NCBI RefSeq assembly: GCF_020252395.1
Contig: NZ_JADCDB010000014.1
Location: 1 to 64,000 of the forward strand
Direction of reading: 5' to 3'
Source: Aestuariivirga sp.
Lineage (GTDB): Bacteria > Pseudomonadota > Alphaproteobacteria > Rhizobiales > Aestuariivirgaceae
DNA: 64,000 bases
Shown here: positions 38,002-47,579 of the stretch, piece after piece
Layout of the letters: each line of letters opens with the position of its first letter
How positions within the stretch are numbered: position 1 is the first letter of the stretch
Notes under the pieces: generated by a model
Seen by the model: only the letters and a program-made list of their open reading frames with translations
Told to the model about the DNA's origin: nothing
Database searches by the model: none
Made by a program: the position numbers and the translations under genes

Positions 38002-39171
38002 ATGACAGTTGCGGCAGTGATCGTGGCCGGTGGCTCCGGCCTGCGCGCAGGGGGCGAACGCCCAAAGCAATACCAGCTGATCGGCGGCCGCCCGGTGATC
38101 TGGTGGACCTGCCGGGTTTTTCTCGCGCACCCTGCCGTCGATATCGTGCAGCCGGTCATCGGCGAGGGCCATGAAGCCATGTTCGCCGAGGCGACCAAGG
38201 GTCTCGATCTGCCACTGGCCGTGATCGGCGGCTCGACCCGCCAGGACTCCTGTCGCATCGGCATCGAGGCGGTGGCGCGCCACAAGCCCTCCAAGGTGCT
38301 AATCCATGATGCGGCGCGGCCCTTCGTGTCGGCGGGGCTGATCGACAATGTGATCTCGTGGCTCGACCGCTTCCCCGCCGCCATCCCAGGCATGCCGGTG
38401 GCGGAGACGCTGAAATTCGCGCCCGGCGGCATGGTGAGCCGCACGGTGGACCGCGCCTCGATCTGGACGGCGCAGACGCCGCAGGGCTTCACCTATGACG
38501 GTATCCTCGCAGCCTATCGCAAGGCCGAGGCCGAGCAGACGCAGGGGCTGACGGACGATGCCTCTGTTGCCGAACATGCCGGGATTGCCATATCCATGAT
38601 CATGGGCGAGCTGGAGAACCGAAAGCTGACGACCGCCGACGATATCGTGATCGCCAACCGTGACATGACAGTCCGGCAGATCGCCGAACGCCCGGACGTG
38701 CGCGTGGGGCAAGGGATCGACGTTCACACCTTCGACGAGGGCGACGCGGTGATCCTGTGCGGCGTGTCAATTCCCCACACGCAGCGCCTCAAGGGCCATT
38801 CCGATGCCGACGTCGCCATGCATGCGCTGACGGACGCCATCCTCGGCACCGTCGGCGAAGGCGACATCGGCACGCATTTCCCGCCCAGCGATCAGCGGTG
38901 GAAGGGAGCGGCGTCGCGGATTTTTCTGGAGAAGGCGGTGGAGCTGCTGGAGGCCAGGCACGGCATCATCGCCAATGCCGATATCACCATTCTGGCGGAG
39001 GCGCCGAAGATCGCGCCACATGTGCCGGCGATGCGCGCCTACATGGCGCCGCTGCTGCATATCGACCCCTCGCGGATTGCTGTGAAGGCGACGACGATGG
39101 AAAAGCTCGGCGCCATCGGCCGCAAGGAAGGCATCATGGCTTATGCGACTGTGACGGTGAGGCTTCCGTGA
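38002..39171 (+). CDS. ispDF: Bifunctional IspD/IspF isoprenoid enzyme
   Basis: The 389-residue fusion carries two steps of the methylerythritol phosphate pathway. Residues 1-225 or so are IspD, MEP cytidylyltransferase, with VAGGSGLRAGGERPKQYQLI and IHDAARPFV. The remainder is IspF, MECDP synthase, with GQGIDVHTF, RLKGHSDADVAMHALTD and GDIGTHFPPSD holding the zinc ligands. This fused form is typical of alphaproteobacteria. The ATG at 38002 is used; the open frame begins nine codons earlier. Confidence 0.96.
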   Translation: MTVAAVIVAGGSGLRAGGERPKQYQLIGGRPVIWWTCRVFLAHPAVDIVQPVIGEGHEAMFAEATKGLDLPLAVIGGSTRQDSCRIGIEAVARHKPSKVLIHDAARPFVSAGLIDNVISWLDRFPAAIPGMPVAETLKFAPGGMVSRTVDRASIWTAQTPQGFTYDGILAAYRKAEAEQTQGLTDDASVAEHAGIAISMIMGELENRKLTTADDIVIANRDMTVRQIAERPDVRVGQGIDVHTFDEGDAVILCGVSIPHTQRLKGHSDADVAMHALTDAILGTVGEGDIGTHFPPSDQRWKGAASRIFLEKAVELLEARHGIIANADITILAEAPKIAPHVPAMRAYMAPLLHIDPSRIAVKATTMEKLGAIGRKEGIMAYATVTVRLP

Positions 39172-39243
39172 CGGCCCTTGTCTCAAACGGGAGACAATGT
39201 TAAATCTCTATTCGTTTGATGGGGTCTCCAAGAAGAGAGTCTG

Positions 39244-40038
39244 ATGCTGTCCTGCCTGCTCAGCCGCCTGACCGCCTCGTGGAATGCCTGGCTCCGGATA
39301 CTTGGGTTCCTTGCGGGCGTCCTTGGCGTGATCTGGGCGGTTGCCTTGGCCATCTTCCTTGCTGGCCTTGCGTCCGGCGCGACCGCGGTTGCTGCCGCCG
39401 CGATCTTCATCGAGGCGATCGCTCCATCGGTCGTCATTGCGGCAGGTGCCATCGCTTTGCTGCTGGCCTTCGTCCTTGCGGACATCATCGTCTGCTTCGT
39501 GTTCTCGCGCCTGCCGCAGCCCAATCCGCCGCCGCCGAACCAGTCTTCGGCTCTGCAGGGCGACATGGATTGCGAGGCGGCACGCCGTGAGGCGGAAACA
39601 GCGCGGCAGCGGGTAGATGCACTAACACGGGCGGTAATGGATCGGGCCAACGCTGTCAGGCAGGCTCAGGACAGGCTGAACACGTCGCGCATGGCGCTCG
39701 GCGCGGCATCGGCTGCGCTTATCGCCGCCGTCGTGCTGCCGTGGCTGCTGCCTGCAGCCATTGCGGCTGTTGCCGGCGCGGGACTCGCGGTGGGCCTTGC
39801 GGCGCGAGAGCTGGCGAGGGAAGAGGAAGCGCTGATGCGTGCATCTGCTGCGCTTGCACGGGCACAGGCAGACCTTGCTCGGGCGGAGGCGCAAGCGGAA
39901 ATCAGCTGCCGGACCCCTGCCCCGCCGCCCGCCCTCTATCCGCTGGCCATTCCCATGACGGCGATGACGGTGATCGTCGGCATCTCCCCGCCGCTGCAGC
40001 CGCCTCAGCCGGCGGTGCCGCCTGGCATCGTGACCTGA
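39244..40038 (+). CDS. Uncharacterised membrane protein with coiled-coil segments
   Basis: I do not recognise this 264-residue product. It has hydrophobic segments at about 20-42 and 61-88, a proline-rich linker PQPNPPPPNQ at 91-100, a charged helix at about 108-148 (EAARREAETARQRVDAL), another hydrophobic hairpin at 150-188, and an alanine-rich helix at 188-220 (LARAQADLARAEAQAE). The tail is proline-rich. No signal peptide or enzyme motif is seen. It stands between ispDF and the cinA-like gene, where many related genomes have no gene. Low-complexity composition makes the similarity hard to judge, but the continuous frame and the hydrophobic/coiled-coil plan support it as real. Confidence 0.6.
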   Translation: MLSCLLSRLTASWNAWLRILGFLAGVLGVIWAVALAIFLAGLASGATAVAAAAIFIEAIAPSVVIAAGAIALLLAFVLADIIVCFVFSRLPQPNPPPPNQSSALQGDMDCEAARREAETARQRVDALTRAVMDRANAVRQAQDRLNTSRMALGAASAALIAAVVLPWLLPAAIAAVAGAGLAVGLAARELAREEEALMRASAALARAQADLARAEAQAEISCRTPAPPPALYPLAIPMTAMTVIVGISPPLQPPQPAVPPGIVT

Positions 40039-40066
40039 GTTGATCGCGATCGGATCTCAATGATTG

Positions 40067-40110
40067 CCGTCACCCCAGCAGTGTAGCGTCCCGGATGGTT
40101 GGGATGACGG
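40067..40110. repeat. REP-like palindrome copy 2
   Basis: CCGTCACCCC at 40067-40076 and GGGATGACGG at 40101-40110 form the arms, with 24 bases between them. The sequence is related to copies at 28735 and 43859. Confidence 0.55.
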
Positions 40111-40138
40111 CGGAGTGGTCGGCAGTAGGCCGTGCGTG

Positions 40139-40639
40139 ATGGGCGTGTTCGGGGATGAATTGACGGCGCGCGCAGGCGAACTGATCGCGCGTTGCCGGGC
40201 CAAGCACCTCATGCTCGCCACCGTGGAGAGCTGCACCGGCGGGCTGATCGCAGGGCTCATAACCTCCGTGCCCGGATCATCGGACGTGCTGGACTGCGGG
40301 TTCGTAACCTATTCCAATGTGGCGAAGACGCGGATGGTGGGGGTGCCGGCCGATCTCGTTACGCGGCATGGCGCTGTCAGCGAAGAGGTGGCGCGGGCGA
40401 TGGCGGAGGGGGCGCTGTCGCACTGTCCGGCGGACATTGCGGTGGCAGTCACAGGTGTGGCCGGGCCTGGTGGCGGGACGGCGCTGAAGCCGGTGGGGCT
40501 GGTGCATTGCGCGGCGGCGCGGCGGGGGTTCGCGACTGTGCACCGCGAGCTGCGGCTTGACGACGTCGGGCGTGACGCTGTGCGGATCGGGACGGTGCGG
40601 GTGGCCGTCGAAATGGCCTACGAGATCGCGGGCCCATAG
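40139..40639 (+). CDS. CinA C-terminal-type amidohydrolase (PncC-like)
   Basis: The 166-residue protein corresponds to the C-terminal CinA domain, which as PncC deamidates nicotinamide mononucleotide. Family runs are ATVESCTGGLIAGLIT, GFVTYSNVAKTRMVGV, GAVSEEVARAMAEGAL and VAVTGVAGPGGGT. The ATG at 40139 is chosen because the protein matches the family from there; the upstream open frame is a shadow. The 3' end overlaps the convergent COQ10/RatA gene by 22 bases. Confidence 0.9.
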   Translation: MGVFGDELTARAGELIARCRAKHLMLATVESCTGGLIAGLITSVPGSSDVLDCGFVTYSNVAKTRMVGVPADLVTRHGAVSEEVARAMAEGALSHCPADIAVAVTGVAGPGGGTALKPVGLVHCAAARRGFATVHRELRLDDVGRDAVRIGTVRVAVEMAYEIAGP

Positions 40640-41085
40640 AGCGCCCGTGCGCGTTCCTCGAAGGCGGACATGATCTTGCGTACGGCCATGTCGAACATGC
40701 CGGACAGCACCATCTGGAGCATCTTGCTCCTGAGCGCATAATCGACGGTGAAATTGATGTCGCATCGGTTATCGCCCGTGGGCACGATCTTCCATTCGGA
40801 GACGAGGTGCTTGACCGGACCCTGATCCGAGCGCGCGGTGACGGTGAACGCCGCCGGATCGACGGTGACGCGGCTCGCCATCACCTCCTCGATGCGGAGC
40901 TTGTCATAGGCGACTGTCAGCTCGCCCTCGAAATGCTCGCAGCCCTGTTCGTCCGTCTTCGCCCCGCGCACGAGGGAGCGCTTCACCAGCGGCAGGAATT
41001 CCTTGTACTTCGCCACGTCGCGCGCGATGGCGAAGACCTGGTCTGCCGTGTAAGGAACGGAGCGGGAGACGCTGAACTTGGGCAT
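40618..41085 (-). CDS. COQ10/RatA-type START domain protein
   Basis: The 155-residue protein is a COQ10/RatA-type polyketide cyclase fold, with ADQVFAIARDVAKYKEFLPL, GELTVAYDKLRIEEV and INFTVDYALRSKMLQMVLSG. Such proteins bind ubiquinone, although the group is also annotated as toxin RatA. The lipA neighbourhood is conserved in this order and favours the ubiquinone role. The start overlaps the lipA stop by one base. Confidence 0.9.
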   Translation of the reverse strand: MPKFSVSRSVPYTADQVFAIARDVAKYKEFLPLVKRSLVRGAKTDEQGCEHFEGELTVAYDKLRIEEVMASRVTVDPAAFTVTARSDQGPVKHLVSEWKIVPTGDNRCDINFTVDYALRSKMLQMVLSGMFDMAVRKIMSAFEERARALYGPAIS

Positions 41086-42029
41086 CAGCCGCGCCGGGCC
41101 CGGGCGGCGCGGAGTCTGGCGAAATCATCGCCCGCATGATGCGAAGACCGCGTCAGCGGCGAGGCGGCGACCATCAGGAAGCCCTTGGCATAGGCGATGG
41201 TCTCGTAGCCCTTGAACTCGTCCGGCGTCACGAAGCGGTCAATCGCCGCGTGCTTGCGGGTGGGCTGGAGATACTGGCCGATGGTGATGAAGTCGATCTC
41301 CGCCGAGCGCATGTCGTCCATCACTTGCATCACCTGCTCGCGGGTTTCGCCCAAGCCCACCATGATGCCGGATTTGGTGAACATGGCGGGATCGAGCTCC
41401 TTCACGCGCTGGAGCAGCCGCAGCGAGTGGAAATAGCGCGCCCCGGGCCTGATCCTCAGATAGAGCGACGGCACGGTTTCGAGATTGTGGTTGAAGACGT
41501 CGGGCTTGGCCTCGACGACGATTTCGAGCGCGCCGTCCTTCTTGAGGAAGTCGGGCGTCAAGACTTCGATGGTGGTCTGGGGCGATGCGGCGCGGATGGC
41601 CCCGATGGTGCGCGCGAAGTGATTGGCGCCGCCGTCGGCCAGATCGTCACGGTCGACCGAGGTGATGACGGCATGCGACAGGCCCATGCGGGCAATGGCA
41701 TCCGCCACCTTCTCCGGCTCGTCCGCCGTCAGCGCGTCCGGCATGCCGGTCTTCACGTTGCAGAAGGCGCAGGCCCTGGTGCAGGTGTCGCCCATGATCA
41801 TGAAGGTGGCGTGCTTCTTCGACCAGCATTCGCCGATATTGGGGCAGCCTGCCTCCTCGCAAACGGTGACGAGTTTGTTCTCGCGCACGATCTTCTGCGT
41901 TTCCGCATAAACGGGCGAGCCCGGCGCCTTGACCCTGATCCATTCCGGCTTCTTGAGCACCGGCGTGTCTGGCTTGTGCGCCTTTTCGGGGTGGCGCGGC
42001 TTCGTCTTGCTGTCGAGGATGGTGACCAT
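41085..42029 (-). CDS. lipA: Lipoyl synthase
   Basis: LipA inserts sulfur into octanoyl chains to form lipoyl cofactors. The 314-residue radical-SAM protein has the auxiliary cluster cysteines in [14 protein letters not shown] and the radical-SAM triad in [10 protein letters not shown]. It is in the cluster with the pyruvate dehydrogenase genes, whose E2 and E1-beta subunits need lipoate. Order and overlap suggest one transcript with the COQ10-like gene. Confidence 0.96.
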   Translation of the reverse strand: MVTILDSKTKPRHPEKAHKPDTPVLKKPEWIRVKAPGSPVYAETQKIVRENKLVTVCEEAGCPNIGECWSKKHATFMIMGDTCTRACAFCNVKTGMPDALTADEPEKVADAIARMGLSHAVITSVDRDDLADGGANHFARTIGAIRAASPQTTIEVLTPDFLKKDGALEIVVEAKPDVFNHNLETVPSLYLRIRPGARYFHSLRLLQRVKELDPAMFTKSGIMVGLGETREQVMQVMDDMRSAEIDFITIGQYLQPTRKHAAIDRFVTPDEFKGYETIAYAKGFLMVAASPLTRSSHHAGDDFARLRAARARRG

Positions 42030-42038
42030 CAGGCTTGC

Positions 42039-42335
42039 CTAATTGCTCCTGCTCCTGACGAGCCGCAGCACATAGAGCAGCACGATGGCGCCCCCGGCTG
42101 CGACGATCAGATTGCCCCAGAACCAGCCCTGGAAGATCTCGCCCAGCCTGATCCCCAGAAGATTGGCGAGGAAGGCGCCGATATAGGAGCCGATCACGCC
42201 GATGATGATGTTCTTGATGAGGCCGTGCTCCTCCTTCATCACCCTTTCGGCGATCCAGCCGGCAATTGCGCCGATGAACAGCGTGCCGATCCAGCCTACG
42301 CCGCCGCCAAGATCCATCAGGTTGTTCGATTCCAT
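42039..42335 (-). CDS. GlsB/YeaQ/YmgE family stress-response membrane protein
   Basis: The 98-residue protein has three transmembrane segments. VGWIGTLFIGAIAGWIAERV, IIIGVIGSYIGAFLANLLGI and LIVAAGGAIVLLYVLRL match this transglycosylase-associated protein family. The role is unclear; members are induced by general stress. I use the ATG at 42335 rather than the longer frame. It sits between lipA and lpdA. Confidence 0.88.
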   Translation of the reverse strand: MESNNLMDLGGGVGWIGTLFIGAIAGWIAERVMKEEHGLIKNIIIGVIGSYIGAFLANLLGIRLGEIFQGWFWGNLIVAAGGAIVLLYVLRLVRSRSN

Positions 42336-42394
42336 GCGCTGTCCTCGCGTCTTGCCTCGGCGGAAGATAGGGGCCCGCGCCCGGCACATCAAGC

Positions 42395-43834
42395 TTACAT
42401 GTGGATGACGCGGCCATAGGCGTCGAGCACGCTCTCATGCATCATTTCGGAAAGCGTCGGGTGCGGGAAGACGGTGTGCATCAGCTCTTCCTCCGTCGTT
42501 TCAAGCCCCATGGCGACGACGAAGCCCTGGATCAGCTCGGTGACCTCGGCGCCGACCATATGGGCGCCCAGAAGCCGCCCGGTCTTCGCGTCGAAGATGG
42601 TCTTGATCAGGCCCTGGTCCTCGCCCAGCGCGATGGCCTTGCCATTGGCGAGGAAGGGGAAGCGGCCGACCTTCAGCTCATAGCCCGCCGCCTTGGCCTT
42701 GGCCTCGGTGAGGCCGACGCTCGCCACCTGCGGATGGCAATAGGTGCAGCCGGGGATCTGCTCCTTCTTCATCGGGTGGACGTCGAGGCCCTTGATCTTC
42801 TCGACACAGATGACGCCCTCATGCTCCGCCTTGTGGGCGAGCATCGGCGGGCCGGCCACGTCGCCGATGGCATAGACGCCGGGGATGTTGGTGCGGCCAT
42901 AGCCGTCGATGACGATGCAGCCACGCTCGGTCTTCACACCCAGCGCTTCAAGCCCCAAGCCCTCGATGTTGCCCTGCACGCCGACGGCCGAGATGACGCG
43001 GTCGACCGTGATCTGCTCCGACTTGCCGCCCGCCTCGATCGTCGCGGTGACGCTGTCGCCCGCCTTGTCGAGCTTGGTGACCTTGGCGCTCAAGCGGAAC
43101 TTGATGCCCTGCTTTTCAAGCAGCTTCTGGGCGAGTTTGGAGATCTCGGTGTCCTCCACCGGCATGATCTGGTCCATGAGTTCGACTACGGTGACGTCCA
43201 CGCCCATGGCATTGTAGAAGGAGGCGAACTCGATGCCGATGGCGCCGGAGCCCACGACCAGCAGCGACTTCGACATGGCCTTGGGCGCCATGGCCTCGAA
43301 ATAGGTCCACACCAGCTTGCCATCGGGCTCGAGGCCCGGCAGCACGCGCGGGCGGGCACCCGTCGCCACGATGATATGCTTCGCCGTGTAGGCGCCGGGG
43401 CCAGCGGCACCCTTGGGTTCGGGTGGCTGCGGCTGGACGGCGGGCTTGGCCGGCTTCGTCACCACGATCTCGTTGGGCTTCGTCAGCTTCGCTTCGCCCC
43501 AGATGACGGTGACCTTGTTCTTCTTGAGCAGCATGGTGACGCCGCCGTTGAGGCGCCCCGCCACGCCGCGCGAGCGCTGCACGACGGCAGCCGGATCGAA
43601 GGAGATGTTATCCGCCGACAGGCCGTAATTCTTGGCGTGCTTCATGTAGTGGTAGATCTCGGCGGACCTCAGCAGCGCCTTGGTGGGGATGCAACCCCAG
43701 TTGAGGCAGATGCCGCCCAGATGCTCACGCTCGACGAGCGCGGTCTTGAGGCCGAGCTGTGCCGCGCGGATCGCCGCCACATAGCCGCCGGGGCCGCCGC
43801 CGATGATGATGATGTCGAAGCTGGTGTCGGCCAT
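42395..43834 (-). CDS. lpdA: Dihydrolipoyl dehydrogenase (E3)
   Basis: The 479-residue flavoprotein reoxidises lipoyl groups. It has the FAD site IGGGPGGYVAAIRAAQLG, the redox-active disulfide GGICLNWGCIPTKALL, an NAD-binding VVGSGAIGIEFASF, and the active His-Glu pair in FPHPTLSEMMHES. Between about residues 120 and 140 there is a proline-rich insert (KPAKPAVQPQPPEPKGAAG) that is not usual for E3 and may be a local expansion. AAGGAA precedes the ATG at 43834. Confidence 0.96.
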   Translation of the reverse strand: MADTSFDIIIIGGGPGGYVAAIRAAQLGLKTALVEREHLGGICLNWGCIPTKALLRSAEIYHYMKHAKNYGLSADNISFDPAAVVQRSRGVAGRLNGGVTMLLKKNKVTVIWGEAKLTKPNEIVVTKPAKPAVQPQPPEPKGAAGPGAYTAKHIIVATGARPRVLPGLEPDGKLVWTYFEAMAPKAMSKSLLVVGSGAIGIEFASFYNAMGVDVTVVELMDQIMPVEDTEISKLAQKLLEKQGIKFRLSAKVTKLDKAGDSVTATIEAGGKSEQITVDRVISAVGVQGNIEGLGLEALGVKTERGCIVIDGYGRTNIPGVYAIGDVAGPPMLAHKAEHEGVICVEKIKGLDVHPMKKEQIPGCTYCHPQVASVGLTEAKAKAAGYELKVGRFPFLANGKAIALGEDQGLIKTIFDAKTGRLLGAHMVGAEVTELIQGFVVAMGLETTEEELMHTVFPHPTLSEMMHESVLDAYGRVIHM

Positions 43835-43858
43835 GTCGCGTTCCTTATCCATCGCGGT

Positions 43859-43883
43859 CCGTCACCCCAAGCCGGGATGACGG
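43859..43883. repeat. REP-like palindrome copy 3
   Basis: CCGTCACCCC-AAGCC-GGGATGACGG sits between lpdA and the SGNH hydrolase stop, with imperfect arms. It is related to copies at 28735 and 40067. Confidence 0.6.
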
Positions 43884-43885
43884 AA

Positions 43886-44524
43886 TTATAAATCGAGTAT
43901 CCTCGTCACCACCGGCGCCAGCGCGGTGCCGATGGCCTTGGTGTTCGCGGCGTCGAGATGGCCGCCGTCGGTCTTGTCGGCTCTGGCCACCGTGCCTGCA
44001 TCGAAGAAATGCACACCCATCTCCTCCGCCACGCGGGCGTAGTGTTTGCCGAACAGCTGCGACTCCGCGATGGCGTGGCCCCAGAGGTCGTTGAACCATT
44101 CATCCTCCGTCGGCACGAGCGCGGGCGGCGCGACGATCAGCACCTGCGGGCGCGGCGCCCAGTCGAGGAAGGGGAAGGTCTGGACGATCTGGACAAGCCG
44201 CGACATGCCCAGCGAGGCATCGAAGGCGCGGCAGCGCTGCGCGAACTTCAGATCGTTGGTGCCCAGCATGATGATGACAAGGTCGAGCGGCTGGTGTGTG
44301 GCGAGCAGCATGGGCAGCGCGTGCGCGCCGTTGCGGTCATCCAGCGTGGTCGGATCGTCGAACACCGTGGTGCGGCCGTTGTGGCCCTCCTCGATGACGC
44401 GCGCCTTGCCGTCGAGACCCGCCGCCAGCACGTTGGGCCAGCGCACGTCGTGAGGGTGGCGCTCGAAGCTGCCGGCAATGAAGCCCCAGGTGAGGCTGTC
44501 GCCGAAGGCGAGGATGTGTTTCAT
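43886..44524 (-). CDS. SGNH/GDSL hydrolase (arylesterase-like)
   Basis: This 212-residue esterase shows the SGNH blocks: GDSLTWGF with the nucleophile Ser, NVLAAGLDGKARV, MLGTNDLKF with Asn, and DGGHLDAANT with the catalytic Asp-His. No signal peptide is present, so it is probably cytoplasmic. Its position between pdhC and lpdA is common in Hyphomicrobiales, although the link to pyruvate metabolism is unknown. Confidence 0.88.
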   Translation of the reverse strand: MKHILAFGDSLTWGFIAGSFERHPHDVRWPNVLAAGLDGKARVIEEGHNGRTTVFDDPTTLDDRNGAHALPMLLATHQPLDLVIIMLGTNDLKFAQRCRAFDASLGMSRLVQIVQTFPFLDWAPRPQVLIVAPPALVPTEDEWFNDLWGHAIAESQLFGKHYARVAEEMGVHFFDAGTVARADKTDGGHLDAANTKAIGTALAPVVTRILDL

Positions 44525-44532
44525 CGCGGGCC

Positions 44533-45816
44533 TCACACCAGCATCAGGCCGGGTTCTTCGAGATGGGACTTGATGGCGCCGATGAATTCCGCGCCCAGCG
44601 CGCCGTCGATGCAGCGGTGGTCGGTGGAGAGCGTGATGGTCATCTGTTGTTCGATGACGATGCCGTTGCCACGCACCACGGGGCGGCGCTCGCCCGAGCC
44701 TACGGCGAGGATCGAGGCGTGAGGCGGGTTGACGATGGCCGCGAAGCTTTTCACGTTCAGCATGCCCATGTTGGAGATCGCCGCCGAGCCGCCGGTATAT
44801 TCCTCGGGCTTGAGCTTGCGGTTGCGGGCGCGGGCGGCATAGTCCTTCATCTCGGTCGAGATCCGGGCGAGGCCCTTCAACTCGGCCGAGCGGACGATGG
44901 GTGTGATGAGGCCGCCGGGGATCGAGACCGCAACGCCGATGTCGGCGTGCTTGTGCTTCACCATGGCAGTCTCGGTCCAGGTGACATTGGCGTCCGGCAC
45001 CTTGATCAGCGCCATGGCCATGGCCTTGATGATGAAGTCGTTGACCGAAATTTTCCAGAGGGGCTTGCCCTCCTTGTCCTTCGGCGCCTGCAGGTTCAGC
45101 CGCTCGCGCAGGTCGAGAAGATGGTCGATGGCGACGTCCACCGAGACATAAAAATGCGGGATCGTCTGCTTCGACTCGGTGAGCCGGCGCGCGATGACCT
45201 TGCGCAGGCCGTCATGCGGCACGAGTTCGTAGGAGCCCTCGGCGAAGAGCTTCAGCACCTGCTCGTCGGAAGGGGGCGGGGCGATGGCGGCCGCGGCGGG
45301 TTTTGCTGCAGGCTGGGCGGCAGGCTTTGCGCTGTCGACGTCCTTCACCACGATGCGGCCATGGGGGCCGGAGCCGAGCAGCGTGGCGATGTCGATGCCC
45401 TTCTGCTTGGCCACGCGCCGGGCAAGCGGCGAGGCGAAGATGCGCGCGCCCTCGGCCCGTGCGGGCGCGGGTGGCGCTGCCGGCGCAGGAGCAGGCGGAG
45501 GAGCCGCCGCTACGGCTGCGGGCGGGGGTGCGGTGGGCTTGGGGGCCGGGGCAGCCCCCTGCCCCATCTTCTCGCCCTCGCCGAGGATCACCGCGATGGG
45601 GGTGTTGACGAGGACGTCCTCCGTGCCCGCGGGGATCAGAAGCTTGCCGACGGTGCCCTCATCGACGGCCTCGACTTCCATGGTGGCCTTGTCGGTCTCG
45701 ATCTCGGCCAGCACGTCGCCGGACTTTACGGCGTCGCCCTCCTTTTTGAGCCACTTGGCAAGCTTGCCCTTCTCCATGGTGGGCGACAGGGCGGGCATGA
45801 GCACATTCACGGGCAT
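44533..45816 (-). CDS. pdhC: Pyruvate dehydrogenase E2, dihydrolipoamide acetyltransferase
   Basis: The 427-residue E2 has an N-terminal lipoyl domain with the modified Lys in [12 protein letters not shown], an alanine- and proline-rich linker, a peripheral-subunit binding domain ([18 protein letters not shown]), and a catalytic domain ending in [15 protein letters not shown] with the active His. It transfers acetyl groups to CoA. The substrate is most likely pyruvate because it is in the pdh cluster. Confidence 0.95.
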   Translation of the reverse strand: MPVNVLMPALSPTMEKGKLAKWLKKEGDAVKSGDVLAEIETDKATMEVEAVDEGTVGKLLIPAGTEDVLVNTPIAVILGEGEKMGQGAAPAPKPTAPPPAAVAAAPPPAPAPAAPPAPARAEGARIFASPLARRVAKQKGIDIATLLGSGPHGRIVVKDVDSAKPAAQPAAKPAAAAIAPPPSDEQVLKLFAEGSYELVPHDGLRKVIARRLTESKQTIPHFYVSVDVAIDHLLDLRERLNLQAPKDKEGKPLWKISVNDFIIKAMAMALIKVPDANVTWTETAMVKHKHADIGVAVSIPGGLITPIVRSAELKGLARISTEMKDYAARARNRKLKPEEYTGGSAAISNMGMLNVKSFAAIVNPPHASILAVGSGERRPVVRGNGIVIEQQMTITLSTDHRCIDGALGAEFIGAIKSHLEEPGLMLV

Positions 45817-45885
45817 CGGCGGAGTTCCCTATTCGTCTGATAGGCGCGGGCGCCGTTCTGGCCCCCGCGCAGGGTCGCGCTTGCT

Positions 45886-46224
45886 TTACGGCTTGTTGGC
45901 GAGCGGCGAGAGCTGGGCGGCGACCTTGGTCAAGTCCTCGTTCAGCACCTTGCGGATGGCGGCGAAATTGTCGGACGGGTTGCCGTGGCCCATCTCGGCG
46001 CAGGCGGCAGCGACCTGCTGCGCCATGCCGGCCAGCACATGGCCCCAGACCTCGGGCGTGCCGAAAGCCATGGCATGGAGCGAAAGGCTCAAGCCCCCGC
46101 CGGTGATCCAGGCGCGGGCCACTTCGCCGGCCTTGGGATCGTGGAACACCTCATGCGGCGGCTCCAGCTGGTGCGGGTGCATTTCGCCGTGGTGATTGTG
46201 GTGGTGGTGATCGTGGTCAGACAT
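45886..46224 (-). CDS. DUF5076 protein with His-rich N-terminus
   Basis: The 112-residue protein has 11 histidines in its first 28 residues ([16 protein letters not shown] among them), followed by a DUF5076 domain starting at [16 protein letters not shown] and including [20 protein letters not shown]. The ATG at 46224 overlaps the pdhB stop by 8 bases. The family often lies in the pdh cluster of this order, between E1-beta and E2. The His-rich tract suggests metal binding, for example zinc or nickel, but this is inference. No enzymatic function is known to me. Confidence 0.8.
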   Translation of the reverse strand: MSDHDHHHHNHHGEMHPHQLEPPHEVFHDPKAGEVARAWITGGGLSLSLHAMAFGTPEVWGHVLAGMAQQVAAACAEMGHGNPSDNFAAIRKVLNEDLTKVAAQLSPLANKP

Positions 46225-47566
46225 AGAGCACAGCCTTTGCTGCGGCGGCCACCTCATCGGCATTGGGCAGCGCCAGTTTCTCCAGATTGGCCGCATAGGG
46301 CATCGGAACGTCCTTGCCGGCGACGCGTGCGACGGGCGCGTCGAGGTAGTCGAAGGCATGGGTCATGATCTGGGCGGCAATCTCGCTCGTCACCGAGAAT
46401 TGCGGGAAGCCCTCCTCCACGCACACACAGCGGTTGGTCTTCTTCACGCTCTCGATGACGGCCGCCAGGTCCATCGGGCGGATGGTGCGGAGGTCGATGA
46501 CTTCGGCCTCAATGCCCTCCGCCGCCAGCTTCTCAGCCGCGGCCATGGCATGGGTCATGCCGATGCCGAAGGAGACGATGGTGACGTGGTGGCCAACGCG
46601 CGCGATGCGCGCCTTGCCGATCGGCACCAGCCAGTCCTCGACCTTCGGCACCTCGAAGCTCTTGCCGTAAAGAATTTCGTTTTCGAGGAAGACAACCGGG
46701 TTGGGGTCGCGGATCGCCGACTTCAGAAGGCCTTTCGCATCAGCGGCCGAGTAAGGCATCACAACTTTCAGGCCTGGGATGTGGCCATACCAGGCGGCAT
46801 AGTCCTGGCTGTGCTGGGCGGCGACGCGCGCGGCGGCTCCGCTCGCGCCGCGGAACACGATCGGGCAATTGAGCTGGCCGCCTGACATGTAATGCGTCTT
46901 GGCGGCGGAGTTGATGATCTGGTCGATGGCCTGCATGGCGAAATTGAAGGTCATGAACTCGACGATGGGCTTGAGGCCCGCGAAGGCCGCACCCACCGCA
47001 AGGCCGGTGAAGCCATGTTCGGTGATCGGCGTATCGATGACGCGCTTGTCGCCGAACTCGTCCAGCATACCTTGCGAAATCTTGTAGGCGCCCTGGTACT
47101 GGCCCACCTCCTCGCCCATGAGAAAGACCTCCGGGTCGCGGCGCATCTCCTCCGACATGGCCTCGCGCAGGGCCTCGCGCACCGTCATGGTGACCATTTC
47201 GGCGCCGGCGGGGATGCCCGCATCCGCGGGGGCGCCGGAGGTGATGACAGCGGGAGCGGCGACGGGTGCTGCCCCGGCCCTGGGCGTTTCCGCCTTCGGC
47301 GCATCGGCCTTGGGTGCGGGGGCCGCATCGGCCTCGCCGATGACGGCAATGGGCGTGTTGACTTTCACGTTCTCGGCGCCGGCGGGCACGAGGATGGCGG
47401 TGAGCGGGCCCTCGTCAACGGCTTCCACTTCCATGGTGGCCTTGTCGGTTTCGATCTCCGCGATGACATCGCCGGGCTTCACCACGTCGCCGACGTTCTT
47501 GAGCCACTTGGCGAGCTTGCCCTCTTCCATGGTGGGAGAAAGGGCGGGCATGAGGATGGATGGCAT
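46217..47566 (-). CDS. pdhB: Pyruvate dehydrogenase E1 beta with lipoyl domain
   Basis: The 449-residue subunit has an N-terminal lipoyl domain with [13 protein letters not shown], a linker, then the transketolase-like E1-beta core ([46 protein letters not shown]). E1-beta with its own lipoyl domain is characteristic of alphaproteobacteria. It lies 13 bases after pdhA and overlaps the DUF5076 gene. Confidence 0.95.
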   Translation of the reverse strand: MPSILMPALSPTMEEGKLAKWLKNVGDVVKPGDVIAEIETDKATMEVEAVDEGPLTAILVPAGAENVKVNTPIAVIGEADAAPAPKADAPKAETPRAGAAPVAAPAVITSGAPADAGIPAGAEMVTMTVREALREAMSEEMRRDPEVFLMGEEVGQYQGAYKISQGMLDEFGDKRVIDTPITEHGFTGLAVGAAFAGLKPIVEFMTFNFAMQAIDQIINSAAKTHYMSGGQLNCPIVFRGASGAAARVAAQHSQDYAAWYGHIPGLKVVMPYSAADAKGLLKSAIRDPNPVVFLENEILYGKSFEVPKVEDWLVPIGKARIARVGHHVTIVSFGIGMTHAMAAAEKLAAEGIEAEVIDLRTIRPMDLAAVIESVKKTNRCVCVEEGFPQFSVTSEIAAQIMTHAFDYLDAPVARVAGKDVPMPYAANLEKLALPNADEVAAAAKAVLYV

Positions 47567-47579
47567 TGGCGTCCCCGGC

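Noticed and set aside
40064-40138. 25-codon N-terminal extension of the cinA-like gene
   Set aside because: It is encoded by the REP-like repeat and has no similarity. The ATG at 40139 gives the family length.
42401-43891. 496-codon plus-strand frame opposite lpdA
   Set aside because: Antisense shadow. The minus frame gives a full dihydrolipoyl dehydrogenase with all active sites.
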